From positions 22,756,406 through 22,820,405 of the forward strand of contig OU744730.1 in assembly GCA_916613615.1 (NCBI GenBank): a DNA stretch of 64,000 bases, written 5' to 3'. How positions within the stretch are numbered: the first letter of the stretch is position 1; every line of letters begins with the position of its first letter. The translations under genes and the position numbers were made by a program. This stretch comes from Steromphala cineraria (Eukaryota > Mollusca > Gastropoda > Trochida > Trochidae). Below the pieces are notes generated by a model, which was given only the letters and a program-made list of their open reading frames with translations, did not search any database and had not been told where the DNA came from. Shown one piece after another: positions 37,501 through 48,669 of the stretch.

Positions 37501-38002
37501 ATCAACTCTATCTGCCAGACATGATATGGTTAGATATGCTAAAGTACACAAACAACTTCGTATGTATAGTTTATACAGATTATTGTACAACTATCCAGAT
37601 TATAGAGCTTATATACAACTTTTAATACAGGAAATGTCACGAGGGAAAACCTCACGGGAATGTATTGATTGTAAAACCCAATGTTTTGATCACGACTGTC
37701 ATGTTATTCTACATTGTGAAACTTATATGAAGCAACGTAACGCATTTTATAGTTTTCTAATTGATACACTTGATATTGACTTGTATGTTCGTATTGAAAA
37801 TATTGATGATGATGATGATAATTTAATAGCGTTTTTATGTGGAGCAAATATCATACCTGAAATAACTACATTAGACAGAAACAAATGTTATATTGCATTT
37901 TGCTTTGTACATTCATTCATTGAAATCATCTCTTTTGTACAGTTTCTGATATATATTTTGTTTTGTGAATACTGTTCTTATGCCTTGTTTATGACCATGT
38001 AA
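34545..38002 (+). pseudogene. LINE ORF2: endonuclease and reverse transcriptase, broken
   Basis: About 1150 codons in order. The endonuclease N-terminus is SLLTWNVRGL with DIICIQEHWL, then an in-frame TGA (34680-34682), then GSGGIALL, MLGDLNSD, YTWRSKDG, LIDYIL and LSDHFPCY. A frame change at about 35305-35360 moves into the reverse transcriptase frame. This reads NKAPGPDYVNNEHL, VPMYKGKGS, NYRGITLTS, QFGFRKEHGT, FLDNEKAFDRIW (catalytic Asp) and PIKQGVGQGRVLS, followed by TAA (36593-36595) where family members continue. Next is FINYLL and LLADDTTL (catalytic ADD), then TGA at 36848-36850. The rest is a C-terminal region with a CxxC...HxxxxHC-like zinc pattern (ECIDCKT, CHVILHC). Catalytic residues persist although the frame is broken, so decay is modest. 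It ends at TAA 38002. Confidence 0.93.
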
Positions 38003-38063
38003 AAACATCCTTGTGATCTTCGCCATATCGGAGAAAATAAAGACATTCATTCATTCATTCATT

Positions 38064-39081
38064 CATACTGTCTTTTGCCAGAGAGTCCCAATTAAGAGAG
38101 TCTTGTGTTAAGTTCACAAAGGGCTGCATTGGAAGCCCTCAGTACATTTGTACCTTAAATGTCGCTTAAAAAACGTACTTCCCTCTACCAAACAAGCTCG
38201 CTGAAAATGACAAATGTTGGCAATTGTCATCATAAAAGTTTGTCTCACAGTGTTATCAAATCAATATTCCGTACATGTCATGATATTATTGTTTTGGTTA
38301 AGATCAAAGTACGTGTCAATCTTTGATTTTACAATTTGTATTGTTGTTAACTCACATTAAGGTGACTAACGCTTAGTCATAAAACTAAGAAAAATATTAA
38401 ATAGGTTTTTAATTCCACCGAAACAATATGTTTATCCGCATAAAACTTATATGTTTTGTCACAATACTATTATGTTATAGCTGGCACCAATGAAAAATTG
38501 AGGTTACAAAATGTAAATTACACACCCGTATTTAGTTTAACACAATCATAAAATAACATATATCTTCCACTAGTTTTCTGTTAGGAAATAAATCTATCAA
38601 CAGATCAATTTCCTTCACATTTTGGACACATTTATCATTTTTACTTTTGAAAAATGCCATGCGCAACAAACACTTGTGAGACATGAGAATATGAATATTT
38701 TTTTACTTATTTTTAAAAATTTATATTAAAATTAATGTGACTGTTAATTCATCAAAGGCTTACGCATGCTGTTCATGTCGTTCCTATTCCTTCCACGACT
38801 AAAACATTGTACATCTATAGGAATCTACTCTTATGAAACGCGTTATTAGTATTTGGGAGACCTAAATAAAAATGTTTTCCTCTTGAAAGTGATCTCACAG
38901 GAAATGTTCTCCTGACAGGCAGACCACAGGCAATAGTGGTAACGAATAAGAGGTCATATAATCTACGTTATGTGCTGCAATCATGCGTGAAATTGCAAGA
39001 CGTTTCTGATTTTGAGAATCAGTGAACCTGGAAATCAAATTATACACACAGTTTCACTTGCTGTTGGCTAGTTGTGTTGAT
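38064..39081. repeat. 1.0-kb direct repeat, right of the LINE
   Basis: Second copy of 33082-34098. It begins immediately after the LINE (ATTC)n tail and ends, like the first copy, at GTTGTGTTGAT. Beyond that point the sequence is unrelated to the LINE. Confidence 0.93.
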
Positions 39082-39300
39082 AACGTGATTGAAAAATGTT
39101 TACATCATCCTAAATCTCATTCCCAAAATATAGATCCCCTTGATGTGATGTGTTTCTGTTTACAATCGAGAATAAGGTCAGTTTCGGAAAAAATCGGTAA
39201 CCATAAACCTTTTGAAAAATTTCAGCCAATGACAACACTTTTCGCGCGGAAAGGAAGGTTCTCTTCACAACAGCCTTTGTCATATCATTCTAAGTACATG

Positions 39301-39530
39301 TAAACCAAGCCTAAATAATACACGCTTCACTCCGATATTGGACCAAGCAAGGTTCAGTAACTTGTCGCATCAGCCGATCAATCAAAGTGACAAATCAGTA
39401 ATCGTCTTACCAAGCCGCAATAGTCTGAAGGTCATAGGTCGACGAAAGGTCGGTTTACGCGACCTGCTTCAACATCTTGCTAGACTCAATATCGGAGTGA
39501 ATCGGGTATTATTGAGGCTAAATTCATACA
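39301..39530. repeat. CAGTC-ended foldback MITE, diverged copy
   Basis: TAAACCAAGCCTAAATAATA at the left is inverted relative to GGGTATTATTGAGGCTAA at the right, with internal GTCGCATCAGCCGA and TTACGCGACCTG arms. Same family as 27022-27272. The outermost bases are eroded. Confidence 0.75.
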
Positions 39531-39531
39531 T

Positions 39532-40639
39532 TCCACGGGCTCAAGGCTCATGGGTCAGTAATCTACCCCTTGCTAGAACGAGGTTTTGAGACGACCCTGA
39601 GATCAACGTCTTCATTGTATCCAGAAGGCAGTACGCTTGGAACTAACCCATCAGTTTTATGCCGCCTGCTTTTCTTACATCATTTGTGTCAACATTTCCT
39701 TGGAGGACTGACCTTTCAATCACCATTCATGGACCTAAAAACCGCTCTGATTAATCGAAGATATCTTTTTCTAGTCTGCAAACTGACAGGGATGTAACAA
39801 AAATTATGATTACCTCTGTTGGCAGGCAATAGATAGCCACAGGGAAATATAATTGCCGCATCAGTGTGCGCTTTCAATAGGAAGGCATATTGTTTGAAGA
39901 GTCGCTAAAAGAGTTTTTGAGAGTTTTCAACCATCAATAAGACAGCGACGCTGTTTCAACAAGAAAGGCATTTTACGTGCGCATCCTAAGCAATTGTGAA
40001 TATACTATTAAGGCTGCTAATTGATTTCACATGCTGAAGGCTGTTAACATCAGTTGTAATGTGATCGAGTCTAAAACTTCTGTCATCTCCGTATTGCCTC
40101 TTCTTCTAAAAATTTTACTTTGCCTTTTCGGTGGATATTAGGCAAGGCATCCAGCGAACACCATTGATATTAACTACGAAGAAAGAGAAAGTCCATAAAA
40201 ACGCTGAAGTAATTGATTTTTGGTTCGGTTTTTACTACTGAGAATTTTAGAAGATGGTGTAGTTGGAAATAAAATGAGGTAATTTGTCATTGATAAAAAT
40301 TCTGTTTTGGTGAAAAGAAATGTTGAATCATTTTCCTTCCGTTACAGTTAGAACCACAATATTTGATAAAGACCTTAATATGATTGTAAACTCTGATGAT
40401 ACATCTTTTAAGTTTAATCCATTGTTTGAGACTTAGATACCTTCAGTTTATAATGCTTATATATGTCTTGCATGGAAATTTTGAGAATGATATATGAATG
40501 TAAATGTGAAAGAAAAAGAAGCAAGCATAATTTCGAAAATGTTCACTGAACTGAAACTGTGAAAACTGTAAATCATTGCAAAATAGAAGCATAGGATCAC
40601 ATTTAAAGAGTTTAGGTTGATAACTAATGTAGGGATTAT
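39532..40639. other. Intergenic DNA, nothing recognised
   Basis: No gene or structured repeat recognised. Confidence 0.5.
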
Positions 40640-40649
40640 GCACTCAGTG

Positions 40650-40760
40650 ATTGAATTGATCAATGTTCCAGACATAATCATTTAGAAAGTCTCTGGTGTA
40701 GTGGCATTGGTCAGGATCATGTCACATGTGGATGCAACTTTAGATTGATTTTTGATCAGT
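40650..40760. repeat. Fragment of the large foldback family
   Basis: AATGTTCCAGACA...AGTCTCTGGTGTAGTGGCAT and TCAGGATCATGTCACATGTG match 52485-52545 and 59280-59345, and the reverse complement of 63510-63595. Confidence 0.75.
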
Positions 40761-41017
40761 GATAATTGTCTGTCTCCAGTTTCCCTGATTGAAGAGAAAT
40801 ATTGCAAAGATGCCTTGTTAAAATTCCCACACTTTTTTCTACTTTCACAAACATCAATTAAAAAAATATATCAATGAAGTAATGTTGATACTGATTGAAA
40901 AGGGAAAATCATAAACAAAACTGAGGATAATGAAAGAGTTGTTTAGGTCAACACATTGTTTTTTATCCTGTTACAGCAGAGTTTTTTTTCAGCTTCCGCT
41001 TCCGCTACCACACTACA

Positions 41018-41098
41018 ATGCATGGAGCCTAAAGCCTCGTATTAGTATAAAACTGACCATGCATGGAGCCTTAAGCCTCATATTAGTATAAAACTGAC
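41018..41098. repeat. 41-bp tandem duplication
   Basis: ATGCATGGAGCCT(A/T)AAGCCT followed by TATTAGTATAAAACTGAC occurs twice, at 41018 and 41059. Confidence 0.9.
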
Positions 41099-41191
41099 AC
41101 ACATCCGCCGCTAGTGGATGTAAAATGCCGCGGCTCGAGACACTTCGAAGAACAACATTTGATTGACTGAAAGCAAAATAATCTAACTAGA

Positions 41192-41605
41192 GCCCCGTTT
41201 ATATGTGCGGTTACCCCCGGGGGTAAAGGCAATGTTTTGCCCCAGGGGGGTAAATTTCGTCATGTAAACGCAATTTTTAAGAGGGGTATACTTACCCCCG
41301 GGGGCAAAGTGCGAAATATTTACCCCTGGTCTGGAGGTAGGGCAAATCAGATACCCTCGGGGGTATAAATACCCCTGGGGGCAAACCTGTCATGTAAACA
41401 CTTTACTTTGTATACCCCAGGGGGCAAAACTGAATATCCTTATAAAAGTCATTATATGAAGAGAAAATAATGCCCCTAGGTATTGCAATTTCCTTTCATA
41501 TAAACGCAATGCAATATTTGACTTTTGCCCCTGGGGGCAAATTTACCCCCGGGGGTATAATACCCCTAGGGGTAAATGTGCGGCATGTAAACCCAGCTTT
41601 ATAGT
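41192..41605. repeat. Element packed with CCCC(C/T)(G/A)GGGG palindromes
   Basis: About 0.41 kb with imperfect terminal inverted repeats: GCCCCGTTTATATGTGCGG at the left, and TGTGCGGCATGTAAACCCAGC at the right. At least nine C-run/G-run palindromes lie between, including TTACCCCCGGGGGTAA (41211-41226), TTTACCCCCGGGGGTA (about 41542), TACCCCTAGGGGTA (about 41561) and TTGCCCCTGGGGGCAA (about 41525). They are separated by AT-rich spacers that repeatedly carry CATGTAAAC or CATATAAACGC. No coding potential. Possibly a MITE; function unknown. Confidence 0.8.
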
Positions 41606-42240
41606 CTTGATCGCCTTTAATAAGCATTTGGCTTGATAGATAAAAGGGTTTTCGAAGGAGCTACGTGAGTTCAAATACGGTGTTTTAACAGCTTGATTCT
41701 ATGTTCTCTAGGTCGTGAATAACAATGACCCCTAATTTTCGCAACTGTAAATTTGCTAAGATATTTGTCCTTAATATATATTATGTTTTTTACTCTGTTA
41801 AAGGTTTGGTGATCTTTTCACCAAGCGTTCGCATTCATGAATTTACATCGTGTTAAGCGGTCAATAGGTCAATATTTTTACAAACTTTTAAATATGTAAT
41901 GTATATTTTTTTTATAATGTTATTTATTTACATCGTCCCAAGCTGTCCATAACTCCGTATTATTACAAACTTTTAAAGATCATTTATCCTACCTCATGTA
42001 AGAATCTCGATCTCTGATTGGTTCACGTGACCCTTAACAAATTCCCATATACACCTTCACCGAGGGAGAATAAATCCCTTATACCCCGCGAGTAAAGCGT
42101 GCTTCCACGTCAATCATTCAAAGTCACGTGATAAGGTGACCAGTATGCCGTGACTCGGACCTTTGTTTTTGTTTTGAAATAAAGGTTTTGTTCACTTCTG
42201 ATTGTGTTTTTAACAATAGTTTTAGACATTCGGTAAGATA
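41606..42240. other. Intergenic DNA
   Basis: No gene seen. A small hairpin GGGAGAATAAATCCC lies at about 42065, and a CACGTGA motif occurs twice (about 42024 and 42125). Confidence 0.45.
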
Positions 42241-42245
42241 AATTC

Positions 42246-42384
42246 GTTATCACATTGCATAGCGGGTTACATCGGTATTTATTATTCCCTTGAAAGGTTT
42301 TATGCAACTCGCGTTCCGCTCGTTGCATAAAACCTTTCGCGGGAATAATAAATACCGATGTAACCCGCTATGCAATGTGATAAC
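42246..42384. repeat. 139-bp near-perfect palindrome
   Basis: The left arm begins GTTATCACATTGCATAGCGG and the right arm ends with its exact reverse complement. Arms of about 63 bp show only two mismatches (TT against GC after the CCC at 42289) around a short GC-rich centre (TCGCGTTCCGCTC). Probably a small foldback transposon. Confidence 0.93.
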
Positions 42385-42808
42385 ATATATTAATTTACAT
42401 CTTATCAAGAAAATCATGATTTTTTTTTTCATTTTTGAATTGCCGTTTATTTTCATTGTTTAAGTTACTAAAAGCTGAGTGAAGCCATAGGGCATTATCT
42501 CAAGAATCTATATGACTATGTGATAAATACTTTAATGTGTTTATCATGAACGATAATCAATGTACTTAATCCTTTCTTTGAAGCTGACTCTTGTTGACCA
42601 ACGTCTGAACTAGTGCTAGTGTTTCAGAAACATCACTGTGATAGTGTTTCAGGAACATCACGATCACTTTCATGTCTTCATGGAGACAGACAGATTACAT
42701 TTGCAAAGGCGTCATTTAGATATTGATAATGTCCTCTGCCTGCAGATACAATGTAGACTGATTCTTCCTGTCACTATAAAGCATTCAATAAGGATTATTT
42801 TTCTGAAT

Positions 42809-43172
42809 TTAAAGGGGCAGTAGCACGTTTTTATGGGAAATATAAGGGGATGCCAGGAAAATGAAAATAAATGGTTCCAATTGATAGACAATGTAATTAA
42901 ACTAAATGAAGCATTAATATTTCAAATATATAACGTAAAGTTTAGCCATGCGATTCCTTTTTCTTACACAAAATGAATTAAAGGTGTTCACACAAAAAGG
43001 CCGCCAATGGATTTTATGTCAATCTTCATACTTTGTCCTCTGACTATGAATGATTGGCTTGTTTATAGAAATTTTTGACACTGTCAAAGTACTACATTTA
43101 GCATTTACTGACAATTATCAGTGAACAATTTAAAATATAAAATTATCAAAAAACGTGCTACTGCCCCTTTAA
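42809..43172. repeat. TTAA-flanked MITE, full copy
   Basis: TTAA plus AGGGGCAGTAGCACGTTTTT at the left, and AAAACGTGCTACTGCCCCT plus TTAA at the right. 364 bp, the best-preserved copy together with 59882-60247. Confidence 0.92.
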
Positions 43173-43739
43173 GACACAACAAACATTATAGCCTTCATAA
43201 GAAATAAAGTTAATAAGCAACTTGATATAAAAAAATGATATCGGAGTCAAAATCAACGCAATGCATTCCATCAAAAGCATGAGCATTATCATATTTGCGC
43301 TAAAACGCTCAATTTCATTACAGGAAACAACGGTAGCGTTGAAACATTGAATTGGAGATTATAATCTGAAAAACGAGATAACATATAAAATCTTTAAATG
43401 AATAATGTTGTGAAACTACCAATATCGCTTTATCGCTTTATCGTGTCTATATCAAAGGGCGAAAGAGCGATGGCCCGTTTCGGCCATCATATGAAACCAT
43501 GTACACTATCTTTACTTCGGAACATGACACTTTCAGAGATACTGAATGGTATAATTTACTTGAAAGCAAAGAATCATATTTTGATCTTCAGACCTATTCC
43601 TAGATTGTGAGGGGTCTAAGCTTGTCATAGCGTCCAACCGACCGGGACGTGTCGAGTCGAGGGGCTCAAAGCTCATTTTTGTATCAAATTGATGGAGTGT
43701 AGGACTCGATTTCCAGATCATGAAGGGTTGTATATATGC
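43173..43739. other. Intergenic DNA, nothing recognised
   Basis: No gene or structured repeat recognised. Confidence 0.5.
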
Positions 43740-43744
43740 GTGTC

Positions 43745-44835
43745 TTACGAGAGGCAGATTAAGTCATAAAATGTTGATCGCGTCTCTGTTCTTATTAGAC
43801 CAAATCCATGGGTTCCGACAGTTTCCCCTGACAGAAAATAAATCACCACAATCCATTTGAGTTTATTTTAGCACATGACAACGCTTCTTGTATGGAAAGG
43901 GGTTTCATATCACAATGCCTTTGGATATGATTCAGTATCCTGAATATCTAGGTTCCATTCTCTCCTTTGAATACATACAAATATAGCTCATAATTTCGAA
44001 AGTTGCTTTAATGCACAGATTATTTTAAGTAAACATGATTCTCAGTAAACATGTTGTTCATCTATGATTTTTACAGTCTGCAATCCTCTCTGCGACACAT
44101 GTACAATAATTTGTTAGTTTTAGTTAGGATCTAACACCTAAGCCTGTCATTTTCTTTAATGTGCAACCATGGACTGGCGTTTACTGACCAAATTGTACAT
44201 GATGAGAGCTGTCGGTACAATCTTGTCATTAACATAATACAATTACAGAAGACTGACAATTCTTGCGAAGGCTACGATACAAAGTAAAGGCTTAAAGTTC
44301 TTGCGAAGGCTACGATAAAGTAAATGTCTATGTATGTGGTGAGAGACGTGGTTATGGACATTTTCTCCCCACAGAGGCAGATCAAGTCATAAAATTTTGA
44401 AACAGACTCTGTCCTATTACGCCAAATTTGTGGGATAGCATAGAAAAAGCCTGTTTGGAGGCAATCAAAGCTAGTTTGTTCTTTTGTTCTTTGTCATATT
44501 GAAGAAAAGGCAATAATGGTAATTAGCTTGTTCTCATTCAGACTGAATGACAGTCGTGATATCATTAGAAGCTTAATTAAAATATGTTAATTACTAACAT
44601 CAATCCATTAAAATGTATATATTCCTGTAACAAAAACATTGTGATATGAGCCATCCTTTTCATGCGAGAAGCGTTGTCAATTGATAAATAAATTAAAATG
44701 GATTGTGGTGCAATTTTTTTCCACCAGGGGAAACTGCCGGAACCCAAGGATTTTGGCGTATTATGACAGAGGCTGTATCAACATTTCATGACTTGATTTG
44801 CCTCTGTGGGGAGAGAATGGTGCAAATAAGGATAC
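43745..44835. repeat. Inverted-repeat element with about 190-bp arms
   Basis: The left arm (about 43745-43930) carries AGAGGCAGATTAAGTCATAA, GTTTCCCCTG, CACCACAATCCATTT and GACAACGCTTCT. The right arm (about 44645-44835) is its diverged reverse complement, with AATGGATTGTGGTG and GCCTCTGTGGGGAGAG. A third partial arm lies inside at about 44370-44460. The same block recurs at 62500-63150, inside the large inverted repeat. No transposase found. Confidence 0.72.
44484..44632. repeat. Dispersed direct repeat, about 150 bp
   Basis: TTGTCATATTGAAGAAAA to ATATTCCTGTAAC matches 50269-50417, and its duplicate at about 57070-57215, at high identity, including ATCATTAGAAGCTTAATTAA. Confidence 0.88.
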
Positions 44836-45090
44836 AATTGTCGAAAAAAATCATATTTTGGAATATTGTATGTGTACATCTAAAGTATGAGTTGAAAAAG
44901 CCATGTTGCAGAATCTGTCTTCTCGTTTTCCAAATGTCATCCACCAAGGAAGCCAGTCTATGGCGTGTGACCAATCAGACATTCATTCTGTTAGGGCAGA
45001 CATGATTCTTGAAGTTGAAACTTGTAAGATTTTATAAAGATTCGTCTAAATAAAACTCTTATTGTGAAAGTTGCCACTTGTTGAAGAATT
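44836..45090. repeat. Continuation of the large foldback family
   Basis: Colinear with the reverse complement of about 62520-62810: CATCTAAAGTATGA, CATGTTGCA, TTTTCCAAATGTCATCCACC and CATGATTCTTGAA are shared. An open frame of 100 codons (44703-45005) crosses it but matches only the repeat, so I do not call it a gene. Confidence 0.7.
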
Positions 45091-45739
45091 TGTTGGGAGA
45101 GAATGGGTTATGGAGGGTAGTGAAATGATTGCTAACTATCGTGTCATGAAATCTTTTAATTTGTTATATGGTTCCGATATTTTGATATAATTATGAATGT
45201 TGCATATCTTCTTGCTGTTTGCGGAGTAAATGGATATCAAAGACACTATTTACAGACCAACTTAGCTTTCACAAACGTCTACTTTATTTACAATGAGTAA
45301 AGAATAACCTTATTACAGTTTTTATCTAACAGAACATTTGGACAATGATAATTCACATGTACATATTTTATGGTAACATTGCGTAGTCATTATGGTTTTG
45401 GTTTATCAAATTAGAGATAACATTTATTCAAATTTATTGTAATGACGTCAAATTGTAATAGTTGATATCTATCCTGACTCAAGCTTTTATATAATTCAGT
45501 GTTGGATTGTGAATCAATAATTTCCTATTTCAAGCTCAGCGACATTAGTCTCTTCATTTCGGGAAGACATGAACCAAAATAGACTTAAATCATCTGTTAT
45601 TAACTGTGATCACTTTTCTTTGCTTGACCCATGTCTATTTTTTGCATTTCAAACAAATTCCAATTTCAATAATGAAATCTGAGTTTATCCATGACATTTA
45701 TGTTGCCTTGTATGGATTATGAATTTGTAGAATAGAGTA

Positions 45740-45900
45740 CTAGTCCAGCAGATATGTGGGGAAATTGTGCTATTTGTGATACAAGCATGAAACTTGGTAT
45801 ACTGATAGAGCATTCTTTTATGAAGATTTTGAGATATAGGGACATTTAAAAAATTTTCTTGAACAAAAATGGCGGCCATTCAAAAATGGCGGCTTTCTGG
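45740..45900. repeat. Left member of a diverged inverted pair around the DIRS relic
   Basis: TAGTCCAGCAGATATGTG, TGATACAAGCATGAAACTTG and AATGGCGGCC match the reverse complement of 49040-49200. Only the right partner lies within the duplicated 6.8-kb unit. Confidence 0.68.
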
Positions 45901-46439
45901 TAGTAATATAACATTATCTAAGTCATAGTACTTGTAGAAGCACACCAAGGATTTTTGTGTTTATGATGATAATTTAACTCAAAAGACTCAAAAAACATTA
46001 TTTGGTATCTATTTTTCTTTAAATATCAAGATTTTTATCTCTCAACAAGCTTACACAGATCAAAGAAGATAGGAGTTATCTGTCCCTTTGCTGACTGTGG
46101 ACATGAGAACGGACACCAGAGTCAACCTACTCGCAGGAGGGGAGGCAAAGGTAGGAATGAAGGATTGGTGAGTTGTCAACGGAAAATATAAATAATGACG
46201 TTTACTAAAAAACGTACTATCATCTAACTTACTTTTACGATCTCCGACTAACTGTTGTCCAGATTACAACAGCAATAAAGGGCTGCGAGACCCAAGCAGG
46301 AAGGTAACCACCTCAACAGTCAAACTTATGGTAAGGGGTCCAGGCCCCCGTTAAAAGGGTGTAACAAGCCCTGAACCAGGCAGAAAGACACCAACACAGC
46401 GGAAAAAGCGATGCAAATTTAAAAAAAAACAACAACATG

Positions 46440-48120
46440 TGAATGTGATCTAAAGGTGAGCTGCAATCCCTCTAGGGTAGCAAGACCTGAAGTGTGTTGC
46501 TGTGCGAATACCTGAGGCACCATCCTTGCAATGTCCGTCTTCCATAGAAACGTCTCGAGGGCAGTGGTTCGCAAAGACCATGTATGACTTCCAAAAACAG
46601 CCCGACGGGATGCCCGCCACAGCAATATTGATGTGAAACGCTATGGTGGCAGAGACTGCACGGATCTCAAAAAAGGTTGAACGAGCTGGTCTCAGTCACC
46701 CTACGGCTTTGTAATCTTCGAGGATAGCAGACCGCAGATAGACACTGAAGGCACTGTCTGTCTTCTTTCTACTCTGCTGCAAATGGGGAAGGCCTCCTAC
46801 TCCCCTGCCAGAAGGAATGTGTGTATCCGAGTTTCCGAGTAGATACGGAGGCTGGAACAGGACAGAGAAACTCCACTCTTCGTCCATGGGGAATACCGAT
46901 CATGCAAGGGCGTGAATGTGAAACACCCTACCTCACTCATCAGACCCCTGGATCTTACACACGAAGTCCGGTGCAAGTTCGTTTGTGGCTCTTCCTCATC
47001 CCTCACTGTCTTAACTTTCAGGCGTAGGATTATCATCTCTGATAAGGGCTTGTAGACATCGTGTAGTGCTCAGGACAATCTCCAGATCCCACTGACTCTG
47101 AGACCAGACTCCTACCGTGTGTTCTATCCCAAGCTGCGCTTACCATCACCATTAGTGCGTGGAACGGGACACCCCTGAAGACGTTCGCCTCCTCCCTGAG
47201 GTCATGACAAAGCGGCAACACATGTCTGGACATCTTTTCCCTGACGTGCACGTTTAGGAAGACATGAAATGGTCTCAACTGCAGCCGGCCCCTCCTTGTT
47301 AGGTCCTGCACTTAGGTGAGCAGCCCGATGATCTGTTGGACCTAGCGGAGCAAGAAGTGTCCACAATAGGGCCCAAGAAGGTGAGCGAAGTGGTTGGCTT
47401 ATGGTCTGACTTGGACAGGTTAATCAGCAACCCCATTCTCATGAATTGAGAGATCAATGCGTCCACGAATGGGATGAACTGGACATTGTGAGCGAGAAGA
47501 AAGTTCATTATTGTTAAGTCACCCTGGTAAAAAGCCACGGAGCGAATGATATTCCAAATGGGAGCACATTCCACTGAGAATGGCGCTCCGCCAGAACGAA
47601 ACTGAGGTATTTGCGATGGTCTCGGAAATGGGAATGTGCAAGTATGCGTTATCCAATTCTAGGGATCCAGCAACCGAATGACTGATGACAACAACGGTGA
47701 CAAAAATATGGCGGCAGTACAAGGAAGGAGGGTTAATTTCGACATGTCGTTAATCAGTTGCTATTTTCTCCTGTCTCTCTTGGATGGAATGAACATAGGG
47801 GAGTAGAACCCCGACTTGACATTTGGGACCGGGATTTCCTCCACTACCCCCTTTGATCTAAGAATATCCATCTGTTCAAACGTTACATTGAGCCTATCTG
47901 CCGTCCACGGTGCTCCGTTGAGTCGCAGGTGAGAGGTGGTCAGAGACGAAACTGGTATCTGGAACCCCCACTTCAGAAAGTGACTCATTAAAAGGGTCCA
48001 GCCCCAGCTGATGCCAATACACAAAGAACTCCGATACGAAAGAACACGCCTCCTGCCTGGAAGGGGTAGGCTGACCTCCCGCTCTTCTCTTCTTGGGAGT
48101 GAACGAACCCAATCTCTGCT
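46440..48120 (-). pseudogene. DIRS-like retroelement relic, copy 1 (RT, RNase H, recombinase end)
   Basis: On the minus strand the order is the following. An RT N-terminal region (48024-47761) reads LKWGFQIPVSS, LRSKGVVEEIPV, GFYSPMFIPSKRD. RT core fragments follow: LELDNAYLHIPIS near 47660, then INLSKSDHKPTTSLTFLGPI near 47390, a FLGF-like box. An RNase H-like part reads LRPFHVFL, NVFRGVPFHA (47311-47033). A tyrosine-recombinase-like end reads DVSMEDG and THFRSCYPR (about 46560-46460). RT, then RNase H, then recombinase is the order known for DIRS elements. Stops and frameshifts divide it into six or more frames, and the YxDD catalytic box is deleted where IMNFLLAHNVQ now stands, so it cannot be active. 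The RT assignment is firm; the recombinase part is tentative. Confidence 0.78.
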
Positions 48121-48669
48121 CCTCCTGCCAGCCTGTTGGTCAAGTCCTGCTGTTGAACTGCTCGTGTCCCTGGCAGAGGGCTTCTTGAATGGCTCAGATG
48201 AAAAGCGTACCTCCGGTTCCTACCGATTTACACCAGGAGATCGGACCATCACAACAACAAAAAACATCCCGCCACGGATCCGAGCGAATGGTAGAGGGCT
48301 GGAGCCTATTTTATATCTCCGCCTATTCAGAACCTATATTTTGCTTGGAATAAGCGAGACAGGAAATAACCTATTCTGTTTCTTCCTGACATAAAACACA
48401 CTTCTTCAGATCAATCAGTGTAGACGAGTAGCATTCTAGCCTGTTGATTCAAAAGCTTGAATGTTTATTAGCCATTGTTGGTCACGCAATATGCAGCACC
48501 ACTAATGAACAAATGTTTTATCAACAAGCAAATACAGCAGTCCTGTGCAGTCAGATATCTAATCTCGGGCTGAATTCTGCAATGGCAATTTGAAAATCTT
48601 ATTTTAACTCTTATGTACCACTGCAGATGCTCTTTTTTTATCTCAGTATGAACTAATTGCTTAGCATAT

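Larger units (their letters stand above)
34099..38063 (+). mobile_element. 5'-truncated non-LTR retrotransposon (LINE), APE-endonuclease type
   Basis: A 3.97-kb insert between two copies of a 1-kb sequence. It starts inside ORF1, continues through an apurinic-type endonuclease and reverse transcriptase, and ends with AATAAA (38035-38040) and a short (ATTC)n tail at about 38044-38066. That order and tail type fit Jockey/CR1/I-group LINEs; I cannot assign the clade. Three in-frame stops and one frameshift in ORF2 and one stop in ORF1 show it is inactive. Confidence 0.93.

Noticed and set aside
33082..39081. LTR retrotransposon with 1-kb LTRs
   Set aside because: The repeats do not begin TG and end CA. 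The interior encodes a LINE endonuclease and reverse transcriptase with an (ATTC)n tail, and there is no integrase, protease or primer-binding site.
44484..44632. Evidence that the 6.8-kb duplication has a third copy at 44.5 kb
   Set aside because: Only about 150 bp match; flanking sequence is unrelated, so it is a separate dispersed repeat.
44703..45005. 100-codon plus-strand open frame
   Set aside because: It coincides with a dispersed inverted-repeat family; the related copy at 62500-62850 does not keep the same frame.
48011..48394. 127-codon plus-strand open frame (repeated at 54809-55192)
   Set aside because: It lies antisense to the DIRS-like reverse transcriptase region and is open only as a shadow of it; present twice because of the tandem duplication.
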